DNA of 64,000 nt from Chitinophagaceae bacterium. GTDB taxonomy: Bacteria; Bacteroidota; Bacteroidia; Chitinophagales; Chitinophagaceae. Made by a program: the position numbers and the translations under genes. This document shows, piece by piece, positions 44,399 through 54,330 of this stretch. The stretch's first letter is position 1. Each line of letters opens with the position of its first letter. The stretch covers positions 1 to 64,000 of the forward strand of contig JAIEMK010000011.1 in NCBI GenBank assembly GCA_019752295.1, in the 5' to 3' direction. Under the pieces are notes generated by a model. The model saw only the letters and a program-made list of their open reading frames with translations, was not told the origin of the DNA and made no database searches.

Positions 44399-44656
44399 CT
44401 AGTGCAAAGCCCTTTCAATTACTTTATCTGGATTAAACACAATGATATGCTGATAATCAATTCCCAAAATGTTTCCAAGTTTTTGAAGCGTTGTAGATTC
44501 AATACCCGTAATTCCATTTTCGATATTGCTTAAATTCGAAATACTCATACCCAGTTCTGTTGCAACATATTTTAAGGGGAACCCTTTAAGACCACGTATT
44601 GACTTAATGTTTTTACCCAATTGCATACGTTCTGATTTTCGTTGATGATACAGCAT
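44399..44656 (-). CDS. XRE-family helix-turn-helix regulator
   Basis: Small DNA-binding protein of 85 residues (75 if ATG 44626 is used). The HTH lies at about 15-68: LGKNIKSIRGLKGFPLKYVATELGMSISNLSNIENG. The C-terminus (about 69-85) is too short for a sensor domain. Convergent with the response regulator; target unknown. Confidence 0.85.
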   Translation of the reverse strand: MLYHQRKSERMQLGKNIKSIRGLKGFPLKYVATELGMSISNLSNIENGITGIESTTLQKLGNILGIDYQHIIVFNPDKVIERALH

Positions 44657-44775
44657 GGTAGTTTTGGTTTTATAAACACAATAGTACTACGCAACTTTGA
44701 GTATCCACAATTTTAAACACCCGTTTTGCACCGCTAAAACACTACGTGAATTATAATTCTAAACGCAGAAATTAT

Positions 44776-45408
44776 TTAAGACAGTGGTTCAATCGGCTTC
44801 ACAACCGTTATCGGACTGAATATATAATGCAATCCAGTTTTGATTTCCATGCAATCAATCCTTTTGCGTCGTAGTTGTCCCCTTCTGAAAATTTTGCCAT
44901 TATCTGTCTGAAAAACAGATCCCTCTTGCAAAGAAGCTACAGTGAAATGCCCTTCTTTTTTAACGGCATCATATGTTCGAAGAACCATCAGTAAAGCCGT
45001 TTCACCATTAGCAGTAGCCGAAGGATTTGAAATAGATTTTTGTAAAGCAACCTCAATTTCGGGTGTAAATACTTTTAAACGAACAAACACGATTAAGAGT
45101 TGGCTATAACAATATTTCCATTCCTTGCCATGTGCATCAACCTTATTACGATATTGTTCGAATGTGAGCAAATGCGCCAACTCGTGCAGGAGTGTGATTA
45201 AAAATTCATACTTATTTAAATTACCATTGATGCTGATTCTATGATTTCCGCCTAAACCCGCATGCCTGTAATCGCCCAACACCGATTTACGTTGTCTGGT
45301 TACAGTTAAATGAACTTTATAATCGTGGAGATAGCTAACCACAGGCTCAAAACTTCCCTCCGGCAAATAGTTTGCCAGAACCTGCATGGGATGCTCAGTT
45401 ACTCCCAT
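44776..45408 (-). CDS. SprT-like zinc metalloprotease domain protein
   Basis: Cytoplasmic protein of 210 residues with the SprT zinc motif LLHELAHLLTFEQ and a following His in DAHGKEWKYCYSQLL. The C-terminal part (about 140-210) has basic residues (RRGQLRRKRIDC) in place of the Cys-rich ribbon of E. coli SprT. Related to Spartan proteases acting on DNA-protein crosslinks; the role here is unproven. Its start overlaps the upstream 134-residue gene by 14 bp. Confidence 0.85.
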   Translation of the reverse strand: MGVTEHPMQVLANYLPEGSFEPVVSYLHDYKVHLTVTRQRKSVLGDYRHAGLGGNHRISINGNLNKYEFLITLLHELAHLLTFEQYRNKVDAHGKEWKYCYSQLLIVFVRLKVFTPEIEVALQKSISNPSATANGETALLMVLRTYDAVKKEGHFTVASLQEGSVFQTDNGKIFRRGQLRRKRIDCMEIKTGLHYIFSPITVVKPIEPLS

Positions 45409-45799
45409 TGTTTTTTGAGGGTTTTGTTTTTAGTGCAATCCTTACATCCAGCCAAGTATATAAAATGTATAAACCCATTGCACTAAAAAGGCCATTCACA
45501 TTTTTATTTTCACCAGCATTATATAAATAAATAAATGCAGCACCACCCAATACAAATAATTTAAGCACCGTAGTTCCCATCACAGCACGCACCATCGCAT
45601 GAGGATTGGTATTTCCCATCGCTTTAAAATGTTGTATCAGATTGTATATACTAATCAAAAAAAGTAAGCAGTTGGCTACTAACACTACCCTGTTATCAAT
45701 ATTTACAGACTTCAGAAATCCTTCAAACAAAAATAGTAATAAACTTATCAGTGCAAAAACCAACACCAGCGGGAAGTACGCTTTTCTTTTTTCAAACAT
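45395..45799 (-). CDS. AtpI-like small membrane protein
   Basis: Integral membrane protein of 134 residues with four hydrophobic helices (about 10-28, 38-57, 75-93, 100-118) and a polar tail KTKPSKNNGSN. Its place right after atpZ matches the hypothetical membrane protein usually found between atpZ and atpB in Bacteroidota, similar in topology to AtpI/UncI. Function inferred from context only; here sprT rather than atpB follows. Confidence 0.6.
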   Translation of the reverse strand: MFEKRKAYFPLVLVFALISLLLFLFEGFLKSVNIDNRVVLVANCLLFLISIYNLIQHFKAMGNTNPHAMVRAVMGTTVLKLFVLGGAAFIYLYNAGENKNVNGLFSAMGLYILYTWLDVRIALKTKPSKNNGSN

Positions 45800-46012
45800 T
45801 TATTTATTTTTTGAAGTATCCAAAATCAATTTTATAAAAGTGGCCAGCAAAACTACTAATGGCAGTATCCAAACCAATATTGCCCTATTCCACCCTATTT
45901 GCCGATCCAGCCATTTGCCAATATACAAAGAGCCTCCCAAACTAATTAACAACTGTGTTGCCAATCCGGCATATTGCCATAAGAGCTGTTTATTATCTTT
46001 CTGATTGGCCAT
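45800..46012 (-). CDS. atpZ: AtpZ/AtpI family ATP synthase accessory protein
   Basis: Protein of 70 residues with two helices joined by the family's GKWLDRQIGW turn: YAGLATQLLISLGGSLYIG and AILVWILPLVVLLATFIKLI. AtpZ helps assembly of the F-ATPase rotor ring or Mg2+ supply. It overlaps the previous gene's stop by one base (TAATG). The usual downstream ATP synthase genes are absent. Confidence 0.87.
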   Translation of the reverse strand: MANQKDNKQLLWQYAGLATQLLISLGGSLYIGKWLDRQIGWNRAILVWILPLVVLLATFIKLILDTSKNK

Positions 46013-46407
46013 TACTCATTCGAAATAGCTGTTTGAGGAGCTTGTAATACAACAGTATCCCTTTGAATGGTTTCTCCCCCATTCAGCACTTTTTTAATGC
46101 TCTCAAGATACTGGTCTTTAAACTTTAAAGACTGCTCCAGCGAATCCGTTCTTATTTTCAATACCTGTAGAGCAGTTCGGCTTTCGCGGGTGCCATAACC
46201 GGGAATATAGTATTTGAGCGGTGTAAACGTAATCAGAGCAATAGTTAGTCCTACTAATAAAACAAAACTTACACTTAACCCGATATATACACTGAATCTG
46301 GATAGCCTGAAAGTAACAACTTCCTCATAGGTATCATCGTTCATCACTACCAGACGGTAATTATTGCGTAATCGCTTTAGCGTATCGTTATAATCTAGTT
46401 TAGCCAT
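46012..46407 (-). CDS. Membrane-anchored coiled-coil protein resembling the N-terminus of Bacteroidota M23 peptidases
   Basis: Protein of 131 residues with a short cytoplasmic start (LKRLRNNYRLVVMNDDTYEE), one helix (about 38-60), a FTPLKYYIPGYGTRESR junction, and a coiled-coil-like stretch (about 80-112) ending in VLNGGET. This matches the N-terminal half of Bacteroidota M23 peptidases that lie beside bactofilin and atpZ. The peptidase domain itself is absent, because atpZ begins at the stop codon. It may be a stand-alone anchor or a shortened form. Confidence 0.6.
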   Translation of the reverse strand: MAKLDYNDTLKRLRNNYRLVVMNDDTYEEVVTFRLSRFSVYIGLSVSFVLLVGLTIALITFTPLKYYIPGYGTRESRTALQVLKIRTDSLEQSLKFKDQYLESIKKVLNGGETIQRDTVVLQAPQTAISNE

Positions 46408-46506
46408 ATTGTTAAATCAGGTTAAAGGTAGCATTACATCTTCTTTTAGCCAGCCTGAAATAAGAAATAACTGTATTTTTAAGCAAGTTTTATTAATGTT
46501 GTTCTG

Positions 46507-49461
46507 ATGTGTATAGCAAAGTTTCGGTTTTTATTGGTATCCCTATTATTTTCAACGCTGTTTCTATCCCTGATTCGGGGTAATGCCCAGCCTTATACAA
46601 GCATTGAGCTAAATAAACCCGCTAAATACGAAAACACAGCTTTGGGTGCAGAAAAAACGGGATCCAAAAAATTATCTGGTGGAAAAAAAATCTATCAGAA
46701 CACCGTTTCGCATTATAATTATTATTTCAACGCACAATATAAAATAAACGAAATACTAGAAAAAGCAAAAGCCTCTTTTCGTGAAGATTATACTGTTCTA
46801 CTTCCTTTTTATAATTATACAATGAATGCTGTTGCAGGTAACCGGGTGCAGTTGGATTCGGTTTTATACAAATGCACGGCTGGCATTTTATTACACGATT
46901 TGAGAACAGATTGGGTAGATGATTTATACCTTTTGATGGGACAGGCATATTTATACAAAAAAGATTATGATTCTGCAGCCAGAGTTTTTCAATACATCAA
47001 TTATGCATTTGCGCCAAAGGATGGCGGCTATGATATTCCAATTGGAAGCAATGCCAGTAACAATAAAGGAGAATTTACTGTATCCACAAAAGAGTCGCGT
47101 AGTTTATGGAAAAAAATAACTTCTACCCCACCCGGAAGAAATGAAAGTTTTCTCTGGCGAATCAGAACTTATCTGGAGCAAGATCAACTGGCTGATGCAG
47201 GAGCACTGATCCAGATTTTGCAGATTGATCCAAATTTTCCGGATCGTTTAAAGTCGCACTTACACGAACTCACAGCCTATAAATTTTATAAAGAAAATAA
47301 TGCGGATAGCGCTGCATGGCATTTAAATAAAGCACTTGGAAGAGCAACCAATAACTCCGAAAAATCGCGCTGGCAATTCTTAATCGGTCAGCTCTACAGT
47401 AGCACGCATAACGATAGTTTAGCAGTATTAAGTTATCGGCAAGCACTTAAATCAACACTCGACCCAACGATGGAAGTGTATGCCCATCTTGCGATCAGCA
47501 CTTTGGAATCTTCGCATAAACCAGATGCTATTCAACAAAATTTGAATGAGCTTATAAAAATGGGAAAACGCCCTTTGTACGAAAGCTACAGAGATATCAT
47601 TTATTATGCAGCGGCAAAATTAGAATTACAACAGCATCACCCGGACATAGCACAGGGTTATTTATTGAAGAGCATTAAATACAATCAAAATAATTTATCA
47701 CAAAGACAAGAAAGTTTTTTGTTGTTGGCCGACTTAAATTATAGCAGAAAATCGTACTCCGATGCTTATCGCTTTTATGACAGTCTTCAGGTAGATGTTT
47801 TAAAAGAATACGATCAGAAAAGAGTAACTGATCGAAAGCCTGCGCTAAAAAAAATTACCGAAAACCTGGAAATCATACGCCTCGAAGATAGTCTTCAGAA
47901 GCTTGCCCTAATGCCCGTTGACGAAAGAAACCTATTCTTAAAAAACAAACTAAAACAATTAAGAAAAGAAGCCGGATTAAAAGAACTGGAAAATCAGGAA
48001 CCCTCATTTGGAACAGGTTTTTTAACGAATCAGGGTCAGGGTGGAAGCGATTTCTTTAATACAACCAATACTGAATTTTATTTTCAGAATAATTCGCTGA
48101 AGACAAAGGGATTTTCAGAGTTCAAAACCAAATGGGGTAACCGCCCTAATGTAGATAACTGGCGGAGGCAAGCTGCTCTCGAAAAATCTTTTGCAAAAAC
48201 CAATCCAACAACAAAAACAATTACACAAAGCCCAGATAATCCTTCTATACAAACGCCTGTGGTAAAAGAGTTGACACTTGAATCATTAAAAGAAAACCTG
48301 CCGCTTACCACCGAAAAAATGTCGGCATCTTATTTAAAAGTTTTGAACGCACTTTTGAGCAACGGCACCGTTTTTCAAAACGAACTGGAAGATTATGAAA
48401 CGGCCATCCAAACTTATCGAACCATTGTTACCAGATTTCCCGACATTACCGAAACAGAAAAATCGTTGTATAATTTAGCAATCTGTTACGACAAAAATAA
48501 TCAGCCCATACAGGCCGACTCTGTTCGCAATGCACTGAGAACTAATTTCTCGGGAGGCAATTTTTCCAAATCTTTACAGCAACAGGGAAAGGCCGACAAA
48601 AAAGATCCTGCAACTGAAACATACAGTCATATCTACGATTTGTTTATCGCCGGAAATTTTAAAGAGGCGTTGGATCAAAAACAATTAGCAGATAAGAAAT
48701 ACGGAAGTTCTCACTGGACACCACAACAGATGTATATCGAATCCATCTATTATGTAAGAAATAATCAAGACAGTTTTGCAATTACCAGATTGAACGAAGT
48801 AATGAGGCGTTCCGATAAAAATGCTCCATTGGCAGAGAAAGCTGCAACCATGATTGACGTGTTAAAGAGAAGGAAAGAAATAGAAACCTATCTCACCAAC
48901 CTCAAAATCGAAAAACCTGAGGAAGAGGCAAATCGTCAGATTGATTTGGACACCCTTGCAACAGTAAAAAATGTAATCCCCTTTAAAGCAGAAACAACCA
49001 TTAAACAAACTCCAAAAGAGTTGAAGGTTGCAGACAAAATAGCTCCTGTATCAAAGCCTGTAATCATTAGTAATAGCGGCTATTCGTTTAATCCTTCCGA
49101 CCCTCAATATGTAGCATTGATACTGGTAAAAGTAGACGGCATATTTGCTAGTGAAGGTAAAAACGCTTTCAACAGGTATAATCGCGAAAACTATTCTACC
49201 CAAGCAATTTCCATGAACTCTTTGGCGATCACAGGTCAGGAGCAATTAATTTTAATGGGACCCTTTGCTAATGCCGGTGATGCAGTAGGCTATTTAAATA
49301 AAACAAAGCCTTTTGCAGCTTCCAGAATCATCCCTTGGTTAGCGGCCGATAAATATAGTTTTACAATTATTAGCAGTGCAAACCTCGAAATTTTGAAGAC
49401 GACAAAGGACCTAGCGGCTTATAAGAATTTTATGCATGGAATATTTCCGGATAACTTTTAA
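46507..49461 (+). CDS. porW: PorW/SprE-like TPR protein of type IX secretion/gliding
   Basis: Exported TPR protein of 984 residues. After a signal segment ending near RGNAQ, the region YQNTVSHYNYYFNAQYKINE and DYTVLLPFYNYT matches the start of PorW/SprE. TPR-like helices follow (about 130-450: LYLLMGQAYLYKKDYDSAARVFQYI and others), and again around 600-790. A C-terminal domain (about 860-984) has paired YVALILVKVDG and LIL-MGPFANAGDAVGYLN repeats. PorW/SprE is needed for T9SS energy coupling or assembly. SprE is a lipoprotein, but no lipobox Cys is visible here. Divergent from the 131-residue gene. Confidence 0.85.
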   Translation: MCIAKFRFLLVSLLFSTLFLSLIRGNAQPYTSIELNKPAKYENTALGAEKTGSKKLSGGKKIYQNTVSHYNYYFNAQYKINEILEKAKASFREDYTVLLPFYNYTMNAVAGNRVQLDSVLYKCTAGILLHDLRTDWVDDLYLLMGQAYLYKKDYDSAARVFQYINYAFAPKDGGYDIPIGSNASNNKGEFTVSTKESRSLWKKITSTPPGRNESFLWRIRTYLEQDQLADAGALIQILQIDPNFPDRLKSHLHELTAYKFYKENNADSAAWHLNKALGRATNNSEKSRWQFLIGQLYSSTHNDSLAVLSYRQALKSTLDPTMEVYAHLAISTLESSHKPDAIQQNLNELIKMGKRPLYESYRDIIYYAAAKLELQQHHPDIAQGYLLKSIKYNQNNLSQRQESFLLLADLNYSRKSYSDAYRFYDSLQVDVLKEYDQKRVTDRKPALKKITENLEIIRLEDSLQKLALMPVDERNLFLKNKLKQLRKEAGLKELENQEPSFGTGFLTNQGQGGSDFFNTTNTEFYFQNNSLKTKGFSEFKTKWGNRPNVDNWRRQAALEKSFAKTNPTTKTITQSPDNPSIQTPVVKELTLESLKENLPLTTEKMSASYLKVLNALLSNGTVFQNELEDYETAIQTYRTIVTRFPDITETEKSLYNLAICYDKNNQPIQADSVRNALRTNFSGGNFSKSLQQQGKADKKDPATETYSHIYDLFIAGNFKEALDQKQLADKKYGSSHWTPQQMYIESIYYVRNNQDSFAITRLNEVMRRSDKNAPLAEKAATMIDVLKRRKEIETYLTNLKIEKPEEEANRQIDLDTLATVKNVIPFKAETTIKQTPKELKVADKIAPVSKPVIISNSGYSFNPSDPQYVALILVKVDGIFASEGKNAFNRYNRENYSTQAISMNSLAITGQEQLILMGPFANAGDAVGYLNKTKPFAASRIIPWLAADKYSFTIISSANLEILKTTKDLAAYKNFMHGIFPDNF

Positions 49462-49532
49462 AAAGCATCCCATCAGAATCGTTACAGTTATTTAGATTTA
49501 CAATTAAATTGAATCGTTTTATACAACAAACT

Positions 49533-51983
49533 ATGTCTAGATCAGTTAAAATATTTTGGCGCATATTTTTCGGAATATTAGGATTCGGCATCCTCTTCCT
49601 GCTCATGATTAACTGGGGATGGATTGGGGATATGCCCGATATCGAAGACATCGAAAACCCTACCGCCCTTCAAGCCAGTCAGGTGTATGCTCAGGACGGC
49701 TATTTGATGGGAAAGTATTATATCGAAGACAGGATTAATGTTACCTATAAAGACATCAGCAAACACGCAATTAATGCGCTGGTAGCAACAGAAGACAAAC
49801 GCTTTTATGAACACAGTGGAATTGACGCGCAAGGATTGGCCCGTGCTTTCTTTTATTTAGGCAGTCAGGGAGGAGCGAGTACGATTACCATGCAGACTGC
49901 AAAAAATCTTTTCACAGAAAACTGGAGCACCAAGAATTTTATTTTAAGGGCGATCCAAAAATTAAAGGAGTCGATTATTGCAATTAAACTGGAAAGAAAT
50001 TTTACCAAAGAAGAGATACTTACATTATACCTGAATACTGTTGCATTCGGCGATAATGTGTTTGGAATTAGAAATGGGGCAAAAACTTTTTTCCAAAAAG
50101 AACCTGATCGTTTAAACGTGGAAGAGTCAGCCGTTTTAATTGGCATGATCAATGGCCCCGGTTTATACAATCCGCGCCGTAATCCGCGTCAGGCTTTAGA
50201 AAGAAGGAATCTGGTACTGAACAGAATGGTAGCAAAAGATTATTTAAGTGGTTCTGAAGCCGAAATATTAAAACGCAAACCCATTGAATTGAATTTTAAA
50301 AAACTGGATGAGAGTGCTGGCCTTGGCCCTTATTTCAGAATGGTTCTGGGCGAGGAAATGAAAAAATGGTGTAAAACACATACCAAGAGTAATGGAGATA
50401 ATTATGATCTGTACCGCGACGGATTAAGAATATATACAACCATTAACCCGCGTATGCAATTGTATGCAGAAGAGGCCGTGGCAAAGCAGATGAGCTATAT
50501 GCAAAGAATCCTGAACACACAAGAAAATATTAAAACAGGTAGTGTTTGGAAAAACTATGAAAACGTTGTTGAGTCGGCCATGAAACAAAGTGATCGCTGG
50601 CATTGGCTTAAAAAAGAGGGAGAGAGCGAAGAAGAAATCAAAGCAAATTTCAAACAGAAAATACCAATGCATGTATTTGCCTGGAATAATACGCGTGGAA
50701 AAGATACTTTGATGACGCCATATGATTCAATTAAGTATACCCGTCAAATGATGCAAGCCGGATTTATGGTAATGGAACCACTTACTGGCGAAGTAAAAGC
50801 CTGGGTGGGTGGCATTGATTTTAAAACATTTAAATACGACCACGCTAATATTAATACCAAACGTCAGGTTGGCTCCACAATGAAACCACTTCTTTACAGT
50901 TTGGCAATCGAAGAAGCAGGGTTTACACCCAATACCCCCGTAGAAGATAATCAACAAAGTTTTGGTCAATATGGACTTGTTCCGGCAACCAGCAAATCAT
51001 GTACAGGCGCTACTATTACAATGGCCGAAGCGCTTGCAAAGTCGCGTAACTGTGCTTCTGCATATGTTATGAAGCAATTAGATGCTACTGGTAATAATGG
51101 AGCAAAGCGTTTTGTAGACTATTTAAAAAAGTGCAACCTGCAAACTAAAATTGAGCCCTACCCTTCTATTGCGTTGGGTTCCTGCGAAATCTCTTTATTC
51201 GAAATGATGCAGGCATACAGCATGTTTCCGGGCAGAGGCTTTAATGCAAAACCTATGTATATTACCAGAATTGAAGACCGAAATGGTAATGTATTGGAAA
51301 GTTTTAGTCCGCAAAGAAAAGAAGTGATTAGTGAAGTAACCGCATATAGTATTGTAAAAATGATGCAGGGTGTTGTACAATTTGGTACAGCCCGAGGCAT
51401 ATGGGGATATGATTTACCGGGAGGATTGGAACTGGCGGGTAAAACAGGAACTACCAACGACAATAGTGATGCTTGGTTTATGGGATATACCCCACAATTG
51501 ATGGCAGGTGTTTGGGTTGGTGCTGATGATCGTTTTATACGATTTAATGGAGAAAATTTGAATGGACAAGGAGCAAGGGCTGCAATGCCTATCTGGGCCT
51601 ATTTCTACGCCAAAGCTGCTGCAGATCCAAACTGTGGCTTAGACCCCAACCAAACATTTGTGAAGCCCGAAGTGATGAGCAACGACATCATTCTGGATTA
51701 TATCAACGGCACATCTGCACCTGTTGGCGCCGAGGGAGAAGATATGGGTAATGGTACGCAAAGTGATTATGAAATTCCAAAAGATATTAAACCCGAGGAC
51801 ATCAAACCTGAATCGGATATTAATTTGGATGCAACAAAAAAATCACAGATCAACCCGAACGACCTGAAAGAAAAACAACCCGCTAACAAACCTGATAATA
51901 AACAATCAACAACGCCACCCGCAACTAAACCGGGAGAAAAACCTAAAACAACTATGCCCAAAAAGAATGGAGCTACTTATTGA
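49533..51983 (+). CDS. Class A penicillin-binding protein (PBP1A type)
   Basis: Bifunctional peptidoglycan synthase of 816 residues. One N-terminal helix (about 6-28) precedes a GT51 glycosyltransferase domain with ATEDKRFYEHSGID (Glu about 87), GGASTITMQ and KLERNFTKEEIL. The transpeptidase domain has GSTMKP (Ser about 448), SRN (about 504) and KTGTT (about 637). The last 90 residues are a Pro/Lys-rich disordered tail. ATG 49533 is preferred to TTG 49509. It follows porW by 71 bp on the same strand. Confidence 0.94.
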   Translation: MSRSVKIFWRIFFGILGFGILFLLMINWGWIGDMPDIEDIENPTALQASQVYAQDGYLMGKYYIEDRINVTYKDISKHAINALVATEDKRFYEHSGIDAQGLARAFFYLGSQGGASTITMQTAKNLFTENWSTKNFILRAIQKLKESIIAIKLERNFTKEEILTLYLNTVAFGDNVFGIRNGAKTFFQKEPDRLNVEESAVLIGMINGPGLYNPRRNPRQALERRNLVLNRMVAKDYLSGSEAEILKRKPIELNFKKLDESAGLGPYFRMVLGEEMKKWCKTHTKSNGDNYDLYRDGLRIYTTINPRMQLYAEEAVAKQMSYMQRILNTQENIKTGSVWKNYENVVESAMKQSDRWHWLKKEGESEEEIKANFKQKIPMHVFAWNNTRGKDTLMTPYDSIKYTRQMMQAGFMVMEPLTGEVKAWVGGIDFKTFKYDHANINTKRQVGSTMKPLLYSLAIEEAGFTPNTPVEDNQQSFGQYGLVPATSKSCTGATITMAEALAKSRNCASAYVMKQLDATGNNGAKRFVDYLKKCNLQTKIEPYPSIALGSCEISLFEMMQAYSMFPGRGFNAKPMYITRIEDRNGNVLESFSPQRKEVISEVTAYSIVKMMQGVVQFGTARGIWGYDLPGGLELAGKTGTTNDNSDAWFMGYTPQLMAGVWVGADDRFIRFNGENLNGQGARAAMPIWAYFYAKAAADPNCGLDPNQTFVKPEVMSNDIILDYINGTSAPVGAEGEDMGNGTQSDYEIPKDIKPEDIKPESDINLDATKKSQINPNDLKEKQPANKPDNKQSTTPPATKPGEKPKTTMPKKNGATY

Positions 51984-51992
51984 TAAAACGAG

Positions 51993-53045
51993 TTAGTCCA
52001 TTAATACTGCTTTTACAAAATCGCTTACCAGAAAGCTTATGAGTTTTCCAGTACTCATATTTGTTCTTCCATCCGATAAATGAGTAGCACCTTCACAAAT
52101 ATGCAAGTAAGCTACTTTGGATTGTGCAGTTGCAAATTGTACGTATTGCCTTGCCTGATTGGCACTGATTCCCACTGGGCTGGTAGCGCTACTTAAAACA
52201 TTTTCCACAATGTCCAGATCTAATTCAATGCCGCAGCGGGTATCGTCGGTAAAAGAAGCGGCGTGCCCTACTGCCTGCAGAAAAGTTCTTTTTTCGTGCA
52301 GAAAAATGTCTTCAAAAGTAATGCAATCAAAAAATGGATTATTCACGATGTCCATCCAAACATTTTGCGGAATATAGTTTTCATGAATGCCAATGACACA
52401 ATATTTTTCGAGATAGCCATCTTCCTCAGCATATGTAAATCCGTTGCCGCTATGCCTTCCTTCGATGGGTCTTAAATCTGCATGCGCATCCAGATTAATG
52501 GCATTTAACTGAGCCAATGGAATGATACCGGCTTTATAGAATCCTTTGGCAGCGCCCTTAAGGCAAGGATAAGAATTGTTATGCCCGCCTCCGATAATGA
52601 TGGGTATTTTTTTATTTTGTGTAATGATATGAATCATTTGCTCTACTTCAGCATCCACCGTATTTACAGCATGCCTGAAAGCTTCACTCCGCTCATCTAG
52701 GCTCAAAGCATTTTGCTCTATCAAGTGCTCCATATCAGAAAAATCGAAATGCCCTAACAAAAGTATCTCACCCCCTTCTAAAAAATCGTTGCTTTGAATA
52801 TTTAGGAACGATTGCAAAAAAGGTACCCATGCCGAGTCTGCACCACCAATACCAAGATTTGCTTTCACACCAATATCTTCCGGAACACCAATCAAAACAA
52901 ATCCTGCATTAGATTGCTTTAATGATTGTTCCAGGTCTTCAGCATTGGCAACCACTTGTATTCGCTCACCCAATTTTGTCTCGAACCTACGAATCCTGGT
53001 TTGAGATAAAACATCCTCCTTATTGTAATACCTGAAATGCTTCAT
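51993..53045 (-). CDS. hutG: Formimidoylglutamase (arginase family)
   Basis: Mn-dependent ureohydrolase of 350 residues. It has IIIGGGHNNSYP, the metal motif NLDAHADLRPIEGRHSG and a late ELDLDIVEN. In the histidine-degradation pathway it turns N-formimidoyl-glutamate into glutamate and formamide. The call over agmatinase or arginase rests on the adjacent hutI, 43 bp upstream on the same strand. hutH and hutU are not in the window. Confidence 0.85.
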   Translation of the reverse strand: MKHFRYYNKEDVLSQTRIRRFETKLGERIQVVANAEDLEQSLKQSNAGFVLIGVPEDIGVKANLGIGGADSAWVPFLQSFLNIQSNDFLEGGEILLLGHFDFSDMEHLIEQNALSLDERSEAFRHAVNTVDAEVEQMIHIITQNKKIPIIIGGGHNNSYPCLKGAAKGFYKAGIIPLAQLNAINLDAHADLRPIEGRHSGNGFTYAEEDGYLEKYCVIGIHENYIPQNVWMDIVNNPFFDCITFEDIFLHEKRTFLQAVGHAASFTDDTRCGIELDLDIVENVLSSATSPVGISANQARQYVQFATAQSKVAYLHICEGATHLSDGRTNMSTGKLISFLVSDFVKAVLMD

Positions 53046-53088
53046 CGCATTAAGTTAATCAATTAGCGCGATAGAGAAAAATAATCAA

Positions 53089-54330
53089 TTACCTGAAAAC
53101 GCCATTTACCATCACGTTTTTAATCAGATTAGAACCAAAAGCATAAGGCAGATAGGAAACAGAAGGGATGGGCTTTGTGAATATCAGATTTGCTAATTTA
53201 CCGCGTGTAATGCTACCCAGCAAATCTTCTACACCCATTGCATACGCGGCGTTTAGGGTTGCGGCATTGATGGCTTCTTCGGGAAGCATTTTCATTTGTA
53301 TGCAACTCATCGAAACTACCGTATTCATATTTCCACTAGGGCTCGATCCGGGATTAAAATCCGACGCAATTGCAATGGCACAACCTGCATCAATCAGTTG
53401 ACGGGCAGGTTGAAATGCCATCCTTAAAAAATAGGCGGCAGTAGGTAAAAGCGTGCCAATTGTTTTTGAAGCAGCTAGTGCTTCAATCGCGGCAGTGTTC
53501 ATCGATTCAAGGTGATCAACAGATAGAGCGCCTAATGCAACACCCGCTTCAACACCTCCTGAAACATTTAATTGATTGGCATGAATTTTAGGCTGCAAAC
53601 CTACTGCCATCCCTGCCTTACAGATTTGTATGGTTTCATCAACACTAAAAAAACCTTCCTCACAGAACACATCGATATAATCGGCAAGTTTTTCTTTTGC
53701 AATTACAGGTAACATCTCCTGAATAATCTGATCGATATAACCCTGATGATTTTCTTTAAAATGCAATGGATATGCATGTGCCCCAAGAAAACTGGATTTT
53801 ATGGGAATAGGAGAAGCTTCTTTGAGCTTTTTAATAACACGAAGCATTTTAAGTTCTCCTTCAACTGTTAGTCCATACCCACTTTTAATTTCAATAGCAC
53901 CAGTACCTAGAGCAATCAATTCCAGCAAACGTTCCCAGGCAAGATTGTACAATTCAGTTTCAGATAAAGCGTTCAATTTAATGGCTGAATTCAGAATCCC
54001 CCCACCCTTCGCAGCAATCTCGGCGTAACTCAGGCCCATTATTTTATCAATAAATTCGGACTCTCTGCTCTCAGCAAAAACCAGATGTGTATGGCTATCG
54101 CACCAGGAAGGCAGCACCGTTGATCCCGCTGCATCATATATCGCTGTATCACTAGCAATTCCCAGTTCATTAATCGATTCCATGCTCCCGTAATCTGCAA
54201 TTAATCCATTCTCAATATCCAAAAAAGCATGCTCCATTGTCGGCAATTCAGCCAAAGCCGCACCCCTCAGTAAACCATATTCTTCGCGAACATTTACAAG
54301 TCGGTTGATATTAATGATCCTGAGTTTCAT
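53089..54330 (-). CDS. hutI: Imidazolonepropionase
   Basis: Zn/Fe amidohydrolase of 413 residues for the third step of histidine degradation. Metal His pair in DSHTHLVFAESRESEF, SSFLGAHAYPLHF, KIHANQLNVSGG, and the Asp of SDFNPGSSPSGNM. ATG 54330 is chosen; upstream extension is not family-like. It heads the hutI-hutG pair, transcribed away from arginine deiminase across a 319-bp gap. Confidence 0.95.
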   Translation of the reverse strand: MKLRIININRLVNVREEYGLLRGAALAELPTMEHAFLDIENGLIADYGSMESINELGIASDTAIYDAAGSTVLPSWCDSHTHLVFAESRESEFIDKIMGLSYAEIAAKGGGILNSAIKLNALSETELYNLAWERLLELIALGTGAIEIKSGYGLTVEGELKMLRVIKKLKEASPIPIKSSFLGAHAYPLHFKENHQGYIDQIIQEMLPVIAKEKLADYIDVFCEEGFFSVDETIQICKAGMAVGLQPKIHANQLNVSGGVEAGVALGALSVDHLESMNTAAIEALAASKTIGTLLPTAAYFLRMAFQPARQLIDAGCAIAIASDFNPGSSPSGNMNTVVSMSCIQMKMLPEEAINAATLNAAYAMGVEDLLGSITRGKLANLIFTKPIPSVSYLPYAFGSNLIKNVMVNGVFR

